DNA from: Lactobacillus kimbladii
Lineage (GTDB): Bacteria; Bacillota; Bacilli; Lactobacillales; Lactobacillaceae
Length of the DNA stretch: 64,000 bases
Direction of reading: 5' to 3'
NCBI RefSeq assembly: GCF_000970755.1
Contig: NZ_KQ034007.1
Span: 352,644 to 416,643 of the forward strand
This document shows positions 1 through 8,576 of this stretch, piece by piece. A model generated the notes under the pieces. The model did not search any database. It saw only the letters and a list, made by a program, of their open reading frames with translations, and was not told the DNA's origin. How positions within the stretch are numbered: position 1 is the stretch's first letter; each line of letters opens with the position of its first letter. Made by a program: the position numbers and the translations under genes.

Positions 1-1
1 C

Positions 2-1294
2 TTAGAAGGTGGTTTGAAATTAGCTATTGCTATTACAGCGATAGGTAATGTTATGAATATGCTGACTACAGCATTTCAAAAGCCAATGATGCAATTTGTT
101 AAGCACACTGGCATCCACATGGATATGCAGGATATGGGTTGGGCCCCACTTGCTACTATAACCTGGGGATCACCATATACCTTGTTTTATCTGTTAGTTT
201 TAATTATTTTAAACGTTGTTCTACTGGTATTAAATAAGACTAACACGCTTGATGTAGATATCTTTGATGTTTGGCATCTGGCATTTGATGGTTTGTTCTG
301 TGTTTATGTTGGTGCACCATTGTGGCTATCAACTTTGTTAGTTCTTTTCATTGGTACGATGAAGATTATTAATTCTGACTTAATGAAGCCGACATTTAAT
401 GACTTACTAGATGCTCCTGAAGGCAATCCTATGACTACTACTCATATGAACTATATGATGAACCCAATTATCATGGTGTTTAACAAGTTCTTTGACAAGT
501 GCCTGCCGTGGCTTGATAAATTTGACTTTGACTCTACGAAGCTGAACGAAAAAATCGGCTTTTGGGGCAGTAGATTTGCTATCGGTGTTTACCTTGGTGT
601 GTTTGTTTCCTTGCTAGCTGGCAATAATTTTGCTACTGAGCAAGGATGGAAAGATATGTTTACACTATCATTTATTGGTGGTTCATGTATTGAACTGTTC
701 TCTGTAATTGGTTCATGGTTCATCGCTTCCGTTGAGCCTTTGTCTCAAGGTATTGCTGATTTTGCTACCAAGAAGTTTTCTGGTCGTACCTTTAATATCG
801 GACTTGACTGGCCATTCTTAGCTGGTCGTTCTGAAATTTGGGCAGCCGCAAATGTTTTGGCTCCGATTATGATGCTTGAGGCAATGGTTTTACCTGGTAA
901 CAGATTAATGCCTTTAGGTGGTATTATCGCTATGGGTGTTACTCCGGCTTTGCTAGTTGTTACTCGTGGTAAAATTATTCGGATGATTATCATTGGAACA
1001 GTTGAATTACCTATCTTCCTTTGGGCAGGTACTATGGTTGGTCCATTTGTTACCAACATGGCTCACTCAGTAGGTGCTGCTATTCCTGCACATACATTGG
1101 TTTCAGACACTACTATGGAAGGTCCAGTTGAAAAATTCTTGGCATACCTAGTAGGAAATGCTTGGAAACAACAAGGAATGTTTATTGTTTATGCCTTAAT
1201 CGCTCTGGCAGCTTACTTGCTCTTATTTATCTGGTATGCAAAACAAATGAAGAAGAGAAATGCAGAATATGCTGCAGCAAAAAAGGCTAAATAA
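2..1294 (+). CDS. PTS galactitol-family EIIC permease (5' partial)
   Basis: Membrane-embedded sugar-translocating EIIC subunit of a phosphotransferase system, most like the galactitol/GatC family. About 430 residues with many hydrophobic segments are visible. The GatC-like features are the N-terminal helix, the region around WHLAFDG and the segment MMLEAMVLPGNRLMPLGG. The reading frame is open to the left edge, and the first visible residues (LEGGLKLAIAITAIG) fall inside the first helix of the family, so roughly 40 N-terminal residues lie outside the window. A TTG at 14 is not the real start. The matching EIIA and EIIB should lie to the left. The substrate cannot be told from sequence. Family assignment is good, specificity open. 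Confidence 0.85.
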   Translation, partial: LEGGLKLAIAITAIGNVMNMLTTAFQKPMMQFVKHTGIHMDMQDMGWAPLATITWGSPYTLFYLLVLIILNVVLLVLNKTNTLDVDIFDVWHLAFDGLFCVYVGAPLWLSTLLVLFIGTMKIINSDLMKPTFNDLLDAPEGNPMTTTHMNYMMNPIIMVFNKFFDKCLPWLDKFDFDSTKLNEKIGFWGSRFAIGVYLGVFVSLLAGNNFATEQGWKDMFTLSFIGGSCIELFSVIGSWFIASVEPLSQGIADFATKKFSGRTFNIGLDWPFLAGRSEIWAAANVLAPIMMLEAMVLPGNRLMPLGGIIAMGVTPALLVVTRGKIIRMIIIGTVELPIFLWAGTMVGPFVTNMAHSVGAAIPAHTLVSDTTMEGPVEKFLAYLVGNAWKQQGMFIVYALIALAAYLLLFIWYAKQMKKRNAEYAAAKKAK

Positions 1295-1327
1295 TCATTG
1301 GAATGTATTGGCTTAAGGGTGATCAAA

Positions 1328-1564
1328 TTGAAGAAAACAAAAGTATCAGATAAAGAAAAGGCTAGAAGGAATCGTATCCTTTTTTGGGCAGTTGTTGTAA
1401 TTGTGGTTAACTTGCTACAGATTTTATTTAAGAATTGGATAACAAGTCTAATTGCCATGGTTGGTACAATCTATGCCTTATATCGAATCGTTGTTTTTGA
1501 TAATCCTAAAAATCGCCTTAGTCAAAAATACTATGATTGGAAAGGCAATAAGCTAAGTAAATAA
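1328..1564 (+). CDS. Small two-helix membrane protein downstream of GatC-type EIIC
   Basis: About 78 residues, not recognised. The start is a TTG at 1328 preceded by AAGGGTGATC at good spacing; an upstream in-frame TTG at 1298 has no such site. The protein has a basic N-terminus (KKTKVSDKEKARRNR), two hydrophobic segments (about residues 16-33 and 37-55) and a polar tail ending YDWKGNKLSK. It follows the EIIC gene after 33 bases and precedes a terminator, so it is probably the last gene of that PTS operon. A second small membrane protein sits inside the PTS operon at 9454. A function cannot be given. Confidence 0.65.
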   Translation: MKKTKVSDKEKARRNRILFWAVVVIVVNLLQILFKNWITSLIAMVGTIYALYRIVVFDNPKNRLSQKYYDWKGNKLSK

Positions 1565-1572
1565 ATTTATTA

Positions 1573-1610
1573 AATACCATTGGGAAACTCAATCTCAATG
1601 GTATTTTTAT
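1573..1610 (+). terminator. Rho-independent terminator
   Basis: A perfect ten-base inverted repeat (AATACCATTG / CAATGGTATT) with a 13-base loop is followed by a T-rich run. It closes the galactitol-type PTS operon. Confidence 0.85.
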
Positions 1611-1651
1611 GTAAAAATAGTTTTAATTAGCAATATTTTGTAAAAATCAAA

Positions 1652-1680
1652 TTGCAATAAACCGCTTTCTCTGATACACT
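1652..1680 (+). promoter_or_regulatory. Promoter of the GntR-agaS unit
   Basis: TTGCAA (1652-1657), a 17-base spacer and TACACT (1675-1680) lie directly upstream of the GntR gene and just before the operator-like palindrome at 1685. Inferred from consensus and spacing only. Confidence 0.5.
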
Positions 1681-1684
1681 TAAG

Positions 1685-1696
1685 TGGTATCTACCA
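1685..1696. promoter_or_regulatory. Operator-like palindrome for the adjacent GntR regulator
   Basis: TGGTA-TC-TACCA is a perfect five-base inverted repeat a few bases downstream of the presumed -10. Its halves resemble the TGGT/ACCA arms bound by HutC-type GntR proteins such as NagR/DasR. The position over the transcription start suggests autoregulation. Related TTGGTACC elements occur at 3641 and 3711, in front of the PTS genes. Confidence 0.5.
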
Positions 1697-1718
1697 GTTA
1701 GCTAAGGAGGGGGAATTC

Positions 1719-2435
1719 ATGGCAAAACCACTTTATCGCCAAGTAATTCTAGACTTGGAAAAACAAATAAAGAATATGAAGCCGAATGCTAAATTGCCAA
1801 GTGAAAGACAGTTATTAGTTAAATACGGTGTAAGTCGCAATACAATTCGATTGGCGTTACAAAATCTTGAAGAAAGAGGATTAATATACCGTCTTCATGG
1901 TAAAGGCACTTTTGTTTCAAGTACTTTTCTTGATCAACCTAATATTGGTGGGATGTATTCTTTTTCAGAAGAATTAAAACGAACTGGGCAAAAAGCTTCA
2001 ACTAAAAATTTAAGTTTAGACTTAATTACTCCAGATAAAAATATTGCTGCACAATTGAATTTGGGGCCGAGAGAAAAAGCCTACGAGCTAGTTCGTTTGC
2101 GTCTTGCTGATAACCAACCACGCATTTTTAGTAGAACTTATTTACCGGAAAAATTATTTCCCAAACTCAATCTAAACGATTTAAATGCTAAGCCGCTTTA
2201 TGATGTCATGAAAGAAAAATATGACCAAATCAGCGTAATGGCTTTTGAAGATGTTGAAGCTGTTTGTCTTAATCAAGAAGAAAGCAGAAATCTGGCGGAA
2301 AAAGTTGGTGCACCAAGCTTAAAAATTTTTCGGAAGACTATTAATGATAAAAATGTACCAATCGAGTTTACGATTTCTTTGGCTAGAGGCGATAAATTTG
2401 TTTATCGTTCACGTCAATATAATGATTTATTTTAA
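1719..2435 (+). CDS. GntR/HutC-family transcriptional regulator
   Basis: A 238-residue repressor with an N-terminal winged helix-turn-helix (residues about 5-70, with LPSERQLLVKYGVSRNTIRLAL and the wing GKGTFVS) and a C-terminal UTRA ligand-binding domain (about 90-235). HutC-type regulators usually sense a phosphorylated sugar or amino sugar. The start ATG has the strong site AAGGAGGGGG. It lies 23 bases before agaS and is probably co-transcribed. The palindrome at 1685 and the related motifs before the PTS genes are its likely targets, making it the local regulator of amino-sugar uptake (inference). Confidence 0.9.
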   Translation: MAKPLYRQVILDLEKQIKNMKPNAKLPSERQLLVKYGVSRNTIRLALQNLEERGLIYRLHGKGTFVSSTFLDQPNIGGMYSFSEELKRTGQKASTKNLSLDLITPDKNIAAQLNLGPREKAYELVRLRLADNQPRIFSRTYLPEKLFPKLNLNDLNAKPLYDVMKEKYDQISVMAFEDVEAVCLNQEESRNLAEKVGAPSLKIFRKTINDKNVPIEFTISLARGDKFVYRSRQYNDLF

Positions 2436-2458
2436 ATAATATAAGGAAGGTAAAATTA

Positions 2459-3625
2459 ATGTTTTCAAAAACAGACGCAGAATTAGAAAAAATGGGTGCG
2501 AAAATTACTACTCGTGAAATTGAGCAGCAACCTGAATTATGGCAGCAGACTTGGTCCATTTATCAGAATAACAAGTCCAAAATCATTGATTTTCTCAGCC
2601 AGATAAATCAAAAATGGGGTAAAGTTAGAGTTATTTTTACCGGTGCTGGTACTAGTGCATATGTTGGCAATACGATTATGCCGTATTTACAAAAACATGG
2701 TGATAGAAAAAAATATGACTTTGAAGCAATTGATACGACCAAAATTGTGTCTACTCCTGAAGATTATTTAGCAAAAGATACCCCAACAATTTTAGTTTCA
2801 TTTGCTCGTAGTGGCAATTCACCAGAATCGGTAGCAACAGTTGAATTAGCTAAAAAGTTAGTTAAAAACTTATATCAAATAGCAATTACCTGTGCACCAG
2901 AAGGACATTTGGCGCAGGATCTAGAAGGTGATCCTACCGGCCTTGTTTTATTGATGCCCGAAAAATCTTTAGACCAGGGCTTTGCAATGACTGGTTCATT
3001 TTCATGCATGAGTTTAATGGCACTACTTGTGTTTGATACTTTATCTGACGAAAAGAAAGAACATATTGTTAGTCAAATTGCTCAAATGGGTAAGAGCGTC
3101 ATTGAGCGTGAAGATGAAATTCAATCTTTAGTTGACATTGACTTTAATCGAATTACCTATATAGGTAGCGGCAGTTTAGGTGGCTTGGCTGAAGAAACAC
3201 GGCTCAAGATTTTGGAATTAACTGCAGGAGAAGTTGCCGCATTATTTGATACTTCAATGGGCTTGCGTCACGGTCCAAAATCATTCCTTGACAAGAAGAC
3301 GATCGTCTTTGATTTTGTCTCCAACAATACTTATACCAGGCAATACGACTTAGATATTTTAAACGAAATCAGGGATGATCAAATTGTGCCGCTCGTGATG
3401 GCTGTTGGTCAGGAAAAAGAGGGGCAGGATTTCTCAGGTGAATCATTCATGTTTTCTAACAAAGAATTGTTACCAGATGCATACTTAGCCCTGCCCGATG
3501 TCATGTTTGGTCAAACAATTGCATTGCTCACGTCAATCAAAGTTAACAATAAGCCAGATACACCTTCACCAACGGGTACGGTCAATCGTGTGGTCAAGGG
3601 TGTTACCATTCACGAATTCAACTAA
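2459..3625 (+). CDS. agaS: AgaS-type sugar-phosphate deaminase/isomerase (tandem SIS domains)
   Basis: A 388-residue cytosolic protein with two SIS domains: the first around TGAGTSAYVGN and SFARSGNSPESV (about 60-200), the second around YIGSGSLGGLAEE, TAGEVAALFDTSMGLRHGPKS (about 230-380). This layout and length match AgaS, which turns galactosamine-6-phosphate into tagatose-6-phosphate and ammonia in GalNAc/galactosamine catabolism. It has a good ribosome site (AAGGAAGG) and follows the GntR gene; the mannose-family PTS genes follow after 164 bases with their own promoter. No N-acetyl-sugar deacetylase (AgaA/NagA) is in the window, so that step must be encoded elsewhere if GalNAc is the substrate. 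Confidence 0.85.
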   Translation: MFSKTDAELEKMGAKITTREIEQQPELWQQTWSIYQNNKSKIIDFLSQINQKWGKVRVIFTGAGTSAYVGNTIMPYLQKHGDRKKYDFEAIDTTKIVSTPEDYLAKDTPTILVSFARSGNSPESVATVELAKKLVKNLYQIAITCAPEGHLAQDLEGDPTGLVLLMPEKSLDQGFAMTGSFSCMSLMALLVFDTLSDEKKEHIVSQIAQMGKSVIEREDEIQSLVDIDFNRITYIGSGSLGGLAEETRLKILELTAGEVAALFDTSMGLRHGPKSFLDKKTIVFDFVSNNTYTRQYDLDILNEIRDDQIVPLVMAVGQEKEGQDFSGESFMFSNKELLPDAYLALPDVMFGQTIALLTSIKVNNKPDTPSPTGTVNRVVKGVTIHEFN

Positions 3626-3640
3626 TATGCTTTTGTTGTG

Positions 3641-3722
3641 GGTACCAAAGATATCACTATGATTTTAATAATCAACTTTTTAAATATAAAAAATACATAT
3701 TGACAAAAATTGGTTGGTACCT
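3641..3722. promoter_or_regulatory. Pair of TTGGTACC-type elements before the PTS genes
   Basis: GGGTACCAAAG (3640-3650) and TTGGTACCTT (near 3714-3723) share the core TTGGTACC in opposite orientation. The second sits between the -35 and -10 of the PTS promoter. They recall the TGGTA/TACCA operator at 1685 and are candidate binding sites for the upstream GntR protein. Confidence 0.4.
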
Positions 3723-3728
3723 TATCAT
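3700..3728 (+). promoter_or_regulatory. Promoter of the mannose-family PTS genes
   Basis: A perfect TTGACA (3700-3705), a 17-base spacer and TATCAT (3723-3728) lie upstream of the EIIB gene. A cre site follows immediately, so transcription should be strong but catabolite-repressed. Confidence 0.7.
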
Positions 3729-3735
3729 AAAGATG

Positions 3736-3747
3736 TGAAAGCGTTTT
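3736..3747. promoter_or_regulatory. cre site (CcpA) at the PTS promoter
   Basis: TGAAAGCGTTTT fits the low-GC cre consensus and lies just downstream of the -10 element, where bound CcpA-HPr would block initiation. ccpA itself is at 55868. Confidence 0.65.
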
Positions 3748-3789
3748 TTGTAATGTTTAGATTTCCTTAAAAGATATGGAGGAAGAATT

Positions 3790-4278
3790 ATGAATATTGT
3801 GGGAGCAAGAGTTGATGAACGCTTGGTTCATGGACAGGTAGCAAATTTGTGGACTCCTCAGTTGCAAGTAGAACGGATTATTGTTCTGGACGAAAAAGCA
3901 GCTGAAGATGATATTCAAAAGAGTGGCCTTAGAATGGCTACTCCAATGTCTACCAGGCTGAGTGTTTTACCAACAGAAGTTGCTGCAGATCATTTAAAGA
4001 AAAACCGTTACGGTAAGCAAAGATTGTTTCTGGTAGCAAAAAAACCTGATAAGTTTCTCGATTTGCTTAACATGGGTATCAAGCTTGACACCATCAATGT
4101 TGGTAATATGTCTAAACAAGATGACACTACTGAACTGACTAAGCAAGTTAATATCAATGAGCATGAAGCCGATATTTTTAGAGAGATTTCTGGCAAAGGC
4201 GTTAACTTAATTGCCCAATTAAATCCTAGTGTTGAGTCACGGGATTTAATGAAATTGATTAATGAAAAGATGAAGTAG
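3790..4278 (+). CDS. PTS mannose-family EIIB subunit
   Basis: A 162-residue cytosolic phosphocarrier that passes phosphate from EIIA to the incoming sugar. The family signature RVDERLVHGQVANLW is present, with the phosphorylated histidine at residue 14. The start ATG has the site GGAGGAAG. It is the first gene of an EIIB-EIIC-EIID-EIIA operon behind the TTGACA promoter and cre site. Together with agaS upstream, the likely cargo is an amino sugar such as GalNAc or galactosamine (AgaV-like); mannose-family EIIB sequences alone do not fix specificity. Confidence 0.9.
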   Translation: MNIVGARVDERLVHGQVANLWTPQLQVERIIVLDEKAAEDDIQKSGLRMATPMSTRLSVLPTEVAADHLKKNRYGKQRLFLVAKKPDKFLDLLNMGIKLDTINVGNMSKQDDTTELTKQVNINEHEADIFREISGKGVNLIAQLNPSVESRDLMKLINEKMK

Positions 4279-4288
4279 GAGGAGAAAA

Positions 4289-5212
4289 ATGGCTTGGTGG
4301 CAAATATTACTGCTTACTTTATATGCAGGATTAGAAATTTTAGATGAATTGCAAATTTATTCATCGTTAAACACACCAGTAGGCGCTGGATTGATAGCCG
4401 GTCTGATTATGGGCGATTTGCCAACTGGACTATTCATTGGTGCGTCAATGCAGTTGACAGTTTTAGGTATCGGTACTTTTGGTGGTGCTTCAAGAATTGA
4501 TGCTACTACCGGTACAGTTTTGGCTACAGCATTTTCAACTAGTATTAAAGGTATGAGTCCTCAAACAGCTATTTCTTCAATTGCTGTTCCAGTTGCTGCT
4601 ATTATGATTGAACTGGATGTTTTGGCAAGATTTGCCAATACTTACTTTTCACACAGAATTGATCACTTGATTGATCAAGACAAAATTAACTATAAGGCTG
4701 TCGAAAGAAATGTTTTGTATGGTGCAATTCCGTGGTCACTTTCACGTGCAGTCCCTGTCTTTATCGCATTGGCCTTTGGCCAAGGGCTAGTACAACAAAT
4801 TGCAAATGCCTTAAATGGAGACTTGTTGTGGCTTGGTAATGGTTTGACTGTTGCTGGTGCTACATTACCAGCAGTTGGTTTTGCTGTTTTGCTTCGGTAC
4901 TTACCAGTTAAGAGACATGCAGCATATTTGATTCTTGGCTTTACAATTACGACTTTGTTCTCAGTTCTGTTTAGTGGAATGCAAGCTTTGGGTACAGGCC
5001 TGTCGGCTGTTAACAAAGGTTTCACCACTATTTTCAATGGCTTGCCAATGCTTGCTATTGCAATGTTAGGATTAGCTCTTGCAATTTTACACTACAAGAA
5101 TATTCCTATAAATAAAGGTACTGCTCAAACACAAAGTACTGAAAGTCAAAGTAATAATGCAAGTTCAAGCTCTGATGACGATGAAGGAGAGATTACTGAT
5201 GACGAACTCTAA
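4289..5212 (+). CDS. PTS mannose-family EIIC subunit
   Basis: A 307-residue membrane subunit of the sugar channel, with hydrophobic segments throughout residues 1-265. It has family motifs near the N-terminus (AGLIAGLIMGDLPTGLFIGASMQLTVLGIGTFGGASRIDA). The C-terminal 40 residues are a polar Ser/Asp-rich tail (SSSSDDDEGEITDDEL), also seen in the EIIC at 26370. The site AGGAGGAGA precedes the ATG by a few bases. The stop overlaps the EIID start by 14 bases, implying translational coupling. Confidence 0.92.
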   Translation: MAWWQILLLTLYAGLEILDELQIYSSLNTPVGAGLIAGLIMGDLPTGLFIGASMQLTVLGIGTFGGASRIDATTGTVLATAFSTSIKGMSPQTAISSIAVPVAAIMIELDVLARFANTYFSHRIDHLIDQDKINYKAVERNVLYGAIPWSLSRAVPVFIALAFGQGLVQQIANALNGDLLWLGNGLTVAGATLPAVGFAVLLRYLPVKRHAAYLILGFTITTLFSVLFSGMQALGTGLSAVNKGFTTIFNGLPMLAIAMLGLALAILHYKNIPINKGTAQTQSTESQSNNASSSSDDDEGEITDDEL

Positions 5213-6017
5213 ACCTAAATATAAATTAACCGATCAAGACTTTAATCAAATTAACCGGAGATCTTTGTTTGGTTTCCAGTTAGGCTGGAACTATGAAAGA
5301 ATGCAGAATAGTGGTTATCTATACACTATTTTGCCGCAATTGAGAAAAATATATGGTGACGATACTCCAGAGTTAAGAGAAATGATGAAGACGCATATGC
5401 AGTTCTTTAACACTTCTAACTTCTTTAATACAATTATTACTGGACTTGACCTTGCAGTTGAGGAAAACGAAGGTATTGAAGGAAAAGACACCGTTACCGG
5501 TATCAAAGTTGGTTTGATGGGTTCGTTTGCCGCTATCGGTGACTCGATTTTTGCCTCTTTGATTCCAACTATCTTTGGTGCTTTGGCCGCTTCCATGGCT
5601 ACTCAAGGTAACCCAGTTGGGGTTATCATTTGGGTAATTGCCTGCCTATTGATCTGTGTCTTTCGTTGGAAGCAACTTCATTTTGCTTATGATAAAGGTG
5701 TTTCCCTTGTTACTGATATGAGAGATCGCTTAAACGCTTTAACTGATTCCGCTACTGTTTTGGGTGTATTTATGGTTGGTGCTCTTGTCGCCACTATGGT
5801 AAACATTAAATTTGCTTGGGCACCTAAAATTGGCAAAGTTACTATGAATGTTCAAAATAATTTGGATATGATCCTGCCTAAGCTTTTACCAGCTGCTGTC
5901 GTAGGTTTTGTTTACTGGCTTCTGGGTAAGAAGGGTATGACTTCAACCAAAGCAATCTTTATTGTTTTAGTACTTTGTATTATTTTAGGTGGCCTTGGAG
6001 TTATTGCTAAGATATAA
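5199..6017 (+). CDS. PTS mannose-family EIID subunit
   Basis: A 272-residue second membrane subunit of the mannose-family permease. The conserved start FGFQLGWNYERMQNSGYLYTILP and the segment GIKVGLMGSFAAIGDS are typical of EIID, followed by hydrophobic helices to the C-terminus. The chosen start is the ATG at 5199, preceded by GAAGGAGAG. An upstream in-frame ATG at 5157 is inside the EIIC tail and would add unrelated residues. EIIC and EIID together form the transmembrane pathway fed by the EIIB at 3790 and the EIIA at 6077. Confidence 0.92.
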   Translation: MTNSKPKYKLTDQDFNQINRRSLFGFQLGWNYERMQNSGYLYTILPQLRKIYGDDTPELREMMKTHMQFFNTSNFFNTIITGLDLAVEENEGIEGKDTVTGIKVGLMGSFAAIGDSIFASLIPTIFGALAASMATQGNPVGVIIWVIACLLICVFRWKQLHFAYDKGVSLVTDMRDRLNALTDSATVLGVFMVGALVATMVNIKFAWAPKIGKVTMNVQNNLDMILPKLLPAAVVGFVYWLLGKKGMTSTKAIFIVLVLCIILGGLGVIAKI

Positions 6018-6076
6018 TTAAATTTGGTAGTAGCTTTAAGCTAAATAATATTGAGTATTAAATGGAAAGATAAAGT

Positions 6077-6478
6077 ATGGCAGAAAAAGAATTAATTTTA
6101 ATTAGTCATGGTAAAATGGCAGAGGGCGTAAAAGCCAGTGCCGAATTAATTATGGGTAAGCAAGAACATGTGCACACAGTTTGCTTGCTTCCATCTGAAG
6201 GCCCAGATGATTTTAAGTCAAAATTTGAAGAGCAGATTTCAGGAATGAATATTGAAGACATCACTGTTTTTGCCGATTTAATGGGTGGAACCCCAGCTAA
6301 TGTTGTTAGTCGCATGATTATGGGTGGTCAAAAGATTCACTTAATCTCGGGAATGAATTTACCACTTGTAATCGAGTGGCTTAACAGTCAAATGAGCGGT
6401 GCAGAATCAGATTTTGTGACTGCTGGTAAAGCAGGAATTGTCGATGTTAACGAAATGTTGTCTAGTATGAAAAAGTAA
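6077..6478 (+). CDS. PTS mannose-family EIIA subunit
   Basis: A 133-residue cytosolic phosphocarrier. The N-terminal ELILISHGKMAEGVKASAELI holds the phospho-accepting histidine (residue 11), and ITVFADLMGGTPANVV is the second family motif. It is the last gene of the operon and is followed by a strong terminator. It receives phosphate from HPr and passes it to the EIIB at 3790. Confidence 0.92.
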   Translation: MAEKELILISHGKMAEGVKASAELIMGKQEHVHTVCLLPSEGPDDFKSKFEEQISGMNIEDITVFADLMGGTPANVVSRMIMGGQKIHLISGMNLPLVIEWLNSQMSGAESDFVTAGKAGIVDVNEMLSSMKK

Positions 6479-6499
6479 TTTATGTAAATGAATTTTTAT

Positions 6500-6539
6500 A
6501 GCCCTTTAGGTTAGTAATCCTAACTTAAAGGGCTTTTTG
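6500..6539 (+). terminator. Rho-independent terminator
   Basis: AGCCCTTTA with GGTTAG on one side pairs with CCTAAC and TTAAAGGGCT on the other around a TAAT loop, followed by five T. It ends the amino-sugar PTS operon. Confidence 0.85.
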
Positions 6540-6594
6540 TGTACAATATTTTTAAAAAGCGAAACTAATCTAAGTATCTTTTTTGGTGTTTTTT

Positions 6595-6609
6595 AGTAAG
6601 CGGTTTCAT
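6595..6609. promoter_or_regulatory. cre site (CcpA) before the PRD regulator
   Basis: On the reverse strand the 15-mer ATGAAACCGCTTACT matches every fixed position of the cre consensus WTGNAANCGNWNNCW. It lies 32 bases before the regulator start, most likely within its promoter, so the whole 6.6-11.6 kb unit is probably under glucose repression. Confidence 0.65.
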
Positions 6610-6640
6610 TATAAGATAAAATTACTTAGTGAGGTGATCA

Positions 6641-8563
6641 ATGTTGCAAGAAAATAATAAAGTTGTAAACCAAAAAATCAAGAAATTGGTAAGTTTCATA
6701 GCTACTAGGCAACAGGTACACTATCCTGAGATAATGTCATTTTTACAAGTTTCGAGAAAAGAGGTCGTAAAATATTTAAATATTATAAGTAAAAGATTAC
6801 AGAATACAGATATGAAGTTAGTTCGTAAACGAAATGTAGGTATATATTTTGAAGGTGATATTAATCAAATTTATAGAGTATTTCAAACAAGTAATGAAAT
6901 AACTTTGAGTACTAATAATAGACAAAATTTAATTTTACTTTCTCTTCTTTTAGATAATGATGATGGTATAAAGCTGGAGAGTATATGTGAAAAATATTAT
7001 GTTAGCAGAAGCACATTAGATAGGGATATAAAAGAGTTAAAAAAAGAATTAGATCCCACCTTAAAAATTATCGGTACTAGAAAGGGACTAAAGATTAAAG
7101 GTGATGAAAAAGAAAAGAGAAATCAGGCTAGTAAAATAATTAATAAGTATTGGATGGAAACATTTGATAACAATGTAAGAAAAATTAGTATTCCTATGGA
7201 ACTAAGAGAATTGGTTGAAGAAAGTACGATCAGAATGGTTCAAGAAATTCTACTAAAATTAACTAATTCTACTAATCTAGTTTTCACGGAATTCCAATAT
7301 CAATCTTTTTTTATACATATTTGCATAATGATTGAGCGAATAAAACAGAAAAAATATTTAAAAGAAGAACCAATTAAGAATGAAATAATATTAAAGGAAA
7401 CGCAGTTATTATGTAGTTACATTGAAGATGCCTTTCATGTTAAAGTGCCAACAAGTGAAGAAAAATATTTGAACATCCATATTATAGGTGTAAAGAAGAA
7501 TATTCAGGGACAGATCACAAAAGACTATTTTTGTAAAGACAATGATTTATCAAATTTTTTAAAAGATAATCTTGATAATTGGGATGAACAACTAATTGAA
7601 GATTTAACAATTCATCTTGATGATGCAATTTATAGAGCGGAAAATAATCTACAAATTTTTAATCCTTATACAAATCAAATATTTTATTTGTATCCTGTTG
7701 CTACAAATGAAGCAATTCAATTGGCTTCAAAGATAGCAAGTAATTATGGCTTAAAGTTTAACAATGATGAAATTGCATATATAGCTATACACATCGAAGC
7801 ATATGACGAGCGAATAAAACAGAAAAAATATAAAAATCAAAAAATAAAAATTGTAGTGGTTTGTAGCACAGGGTTAGGTACCGCAAGAATAATAGTTCAA
7901 CATATTAGAAAGTGTATTAAAGATGATGCGGTTATTACAAGAGTAGTTTCAGTAGAAGAATTATTAAGTAATTCAATAAGTGAAGATATTATAGTTAGTA
8001 CTGTGCCAATACAATTTGTTTCGGTTCGTGTAATCGTAGTTGATCCAATTATTACTTCGGTTGAAATTAAAGAAATTAAACAAGCTGTACACGTAATGAA
8101 GGATAGGGAAACTAAAAAAGAGTTTTTAAAACTATTATCTCCTGAAACTATTTTTATTGGAAATCTAAGCTCACAAAAAGATGTAATTAAATATTTAGGT
8201 AATAAATTAATTGAATTAGGATATGCTGATCCTGAAATTATTGGTTCTATCAATAGTCGTGAAAAAATGGCATCTACTGCTTTGGCTAAATTAAATATTG
8301 CAATACCCCATCCTGAACCTGGTACGGTTAGAAAAACCAATATTGCCATTTACATACCGAAGCATGAGATAAAGTGGGGAAAGAGCAAAGTTAATTTGAT
8401 ATTTTTAATGTCTTACAAAAAGGCGGATATTAATGTTTTACCTTTTGACGATATATATCATGGCTTTAATCTAATGGTTTCATCCGATGAATTAAGAGTT
8501 AAATTGTTGTCTTCTAAGACTAAACAGGAAGCTTATAAAAGCATTTATCAATTTTTAAAATAG
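6641..8563 (+). CDS. PRD-containing transcriptional activator with EIIB-Gat and EIIA domains
   Basis: A 640-residue regulator of the MtlR/LicR/ManR type. In order: an N-terminal HTH (about 1-60), a second HTH (about 95-165, YYVSRSTLDRDIKELKKEL), two PTS regulation domains (about 190-400), an EIIB-like domain with CSTGLGTAR (Cys408), and a C-terminal EIIA domain with IAIPHPE (His557). Such proteins activate a sugar operon depending on phosphorylation by HPr and by the cognate EII. It starts at an ATG with GAGGTGAT, has a cre site in front, and leads the operon that continues with a 6-phosphogluconate dehydrogenase and a fructose-family PTS. Confidence 0.9.
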   Translation: MLQENNKVVNQKIKKLVSFIATRQQVHYPEIMSFLQVSRKEVVKYLNIISKRLQNTDMKLVRKRNVGIYFEGDINQIYRVFQTSNEITLSTNNRQNLILLSLLLDNDDGIKLESICEKYYVSRSTLDRDIKELKKELDPTLKIIGTRKGLKIKGDEKEKRNQASKIINKYWMETFDNNVRKISIPMELRELVEESTIRMVQEILLKLTNSTNLVFTEFQYQSFFIHICIMIERIKQKKYLKEEPIKNEIILKETQLLCSYIEDAFHVKVPTSEEKYLNIHIIGVKKNIQGQITKDYFCKDNDLSNFLKDNLDNWDEQLIEDLTIHLDDAIYRAENNLQIFNPYTNQIFYLYPVATNEAIQLASKIASNYGLKFNNDEIAYIAIHIEAYDERIKQKKYKNQKIKIVVVCSTGLGTARIIVQHIRKCIKDDAVITRVVSVEELLSNSISEDIIVSTVPIQFVSVRVIVVDPIITSVEIKEIKQAVHVMKDRETKKEFLKLLSPETIFIGNLSSQKDVIKYLGNKLIELGYADPEIIGSINSREKMASTALAKLNIAIPHPEPGTVRKTNIAIYIPKHEIKWGKSKVNLIFLMSYKKADINVLPFDDIYHGFNLMVSSDELRVKLLSSKTKQEAYKSIYQFLK

Positions 8564-8576
8564 ATAGAGGTTAATT

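Noticed and set aside
745-1059. Open frame on the minus strand inside the EIIC gene
   Set aside because: It is a shadow of a strongly supported membrane-protein gene, with no ribosome site and a composition reflecting the antisense of hydrophobic codons.
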